This document shows, piece after piece, positions 45,433 to 45,624 of a stretch of DNA of 45,624 nucleotides (its first letter is position 1; each line of letters starts with the position of its first letter). The position numbers were made by a program, and so were the translations under genes. Under the pieces are notes generated by a model. The model worked only from the letters and a program-made list of their open reading frames with translations, was not told the DNA's origin and did not search any database. Source of the stretch: JBDNFP01 sp041689775 (GTDB lineage: Bacteria; Bacteroidota; Bacteroidia; Cytophagales; Spirosomataceae); NCBI GenBank assembly GCA_041689775.1, contig JBDNFP010000323.1, positions 1 to 45,624 of the forward strand. Direction: 5' to 3'.

Positions 45433-45624
45433 ATGTTGAAAGGAATCGTAATCATGGAAAAAGGAAAGGTGGTACAAAATATGCATTTTGAGCACATGCT
45501 CTGGCAGAACGAACTAGAATTTAACCGGCGGGAATTAGCTATTTTCGGTAATGGATTATATGGGTTGATTTCGCTATATTGGTGTCATGCTACATACTCA
45601 TCCGATCCTGTGCCCCCATTGCGA
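45433..45624 (+). CDS. Partial hypothetical protein at window edge
   Basis: The ATG at 45433 is adjacent to the USP stop, and the frame is open to the right edge (64 codons). An internal ATG at 45454 gives MEKGKVVQNMHFEHMLWQNELEF, a charged helical start that resembles small coiled-coil proteins found beside stress genes in this phylum. The later part (after LAIF, near 45550) becomes Gly- and Tyr-rich and less helical, so a frameshift cannot be excluded. It may be co-transcribed with the USP gene. Confidence 0.5.
   Translation, partial: MLKGIVIMEKGKVVQNMHFEHMLWQNELEFNRRELAIFGNGLYGLISLYWCHATYSSDPVPPLR

Noticed and set aside
1..45624. Mobile elements, prophage or CRISPR
   Set aside because: No transposase, integrase, phage structural gene, or repeat-spacer pattern was seen.

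Overview
The window looks like an ordinary chromosomal segment from a Bacteroidota bacterium of the Cytophagales, probably a Spirosomataceae-like lineage. Supporting signs are promoters of the Bacteroidota type (TTTG / TANNTTTG), a T9SS C-terminal sorting domain, the order pheT - coiled-coil gene - zapA - rny, a NUDIX-type regulator with a degenerate NUDIX box, split mutA/mutB subunits, and DUF1684, DUF3108 and DUF4230 proteins. The genus assignment is inference. I see no rRNA, tRNA, CRISPR array, insertion sequence or prophage.

Layout. 1-552 is non-coding with GC-rich hairpins near 443-503. 553-4771 holds a doubtful small ORF, a MazG-type pyrophosphohydrolase, dtd, a small zinc-finger protein, ssb, mgtE and rsmA. 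4888-13308 is rich in signalling: a 1202-residue hybrid histidine kinase, an S9 peptidase, a lone HPt protein, a DUF1684 protein and a lone CheY-like receiver. 13314-17749 has a PhnP-like metallo-hydrolase, an NFACT/RqcH-like protein, a DUF4230 protein, miaA and a rhodanese. 17769-21078 (minus) is a T9SS-sorted protein, a PASTA protein and riboflavin synthase. 21213-26675 (plus) is a second DUF1684 protein and then pheT, a coiled-coil protein, zapA and rny. 26814-30425 holds an SDR oxidoreductase, an orphan ChlI/MoxR-like AAA+ ATPase and recA. 31767-36032 has a predicted aminopeptidase, a DUF3108 protein, a FemAB/GNAT-like protein and dnaA. 36263-41497 has both methylmalonyl-CoA mutase subunits and glpD. 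41599-45624 has an ECF-like sigma factor, an NrtR-like regulator, a broken D-2-hydroxyacid dehydrogenase, a broken universal stress protein and a gene cut by the window edge.

The most notable observation is three interrupted but otherwise well-preserved genes. A fatty-acid desaturase has an in-frame TAG at codon 46. A D-2-hydroxyacid dehydrogenase has a frameshift of about four missing bases. A tandem universal stress protein has an in-frame TAA at codon 71. The last two are neighbours. Recent gene loss, or errors in this sequence, are the simplest explanations. I did not find a convincing new multi-gene system. The best candidates for new biology are the structured RNA-like region at the left end, the coiled-coil partner of ZapA, the orphan AAA+ ATPase with an Asp-rich tail, and the 18-bp palindrome ahead of the sigma factor.

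Five perfect or near-perfect hairpins separate convergent or sequential units as likely terminators (after ssb, the histidine kinase, miaA, the AAA+ gene and mutB). Two more follow rny and the broken desaturase. Non-ATG starts are common: rsmA uses TTG, and the NFACT gene, miaA, the FemAB-like gene and the NrtR-like gene use GTG.
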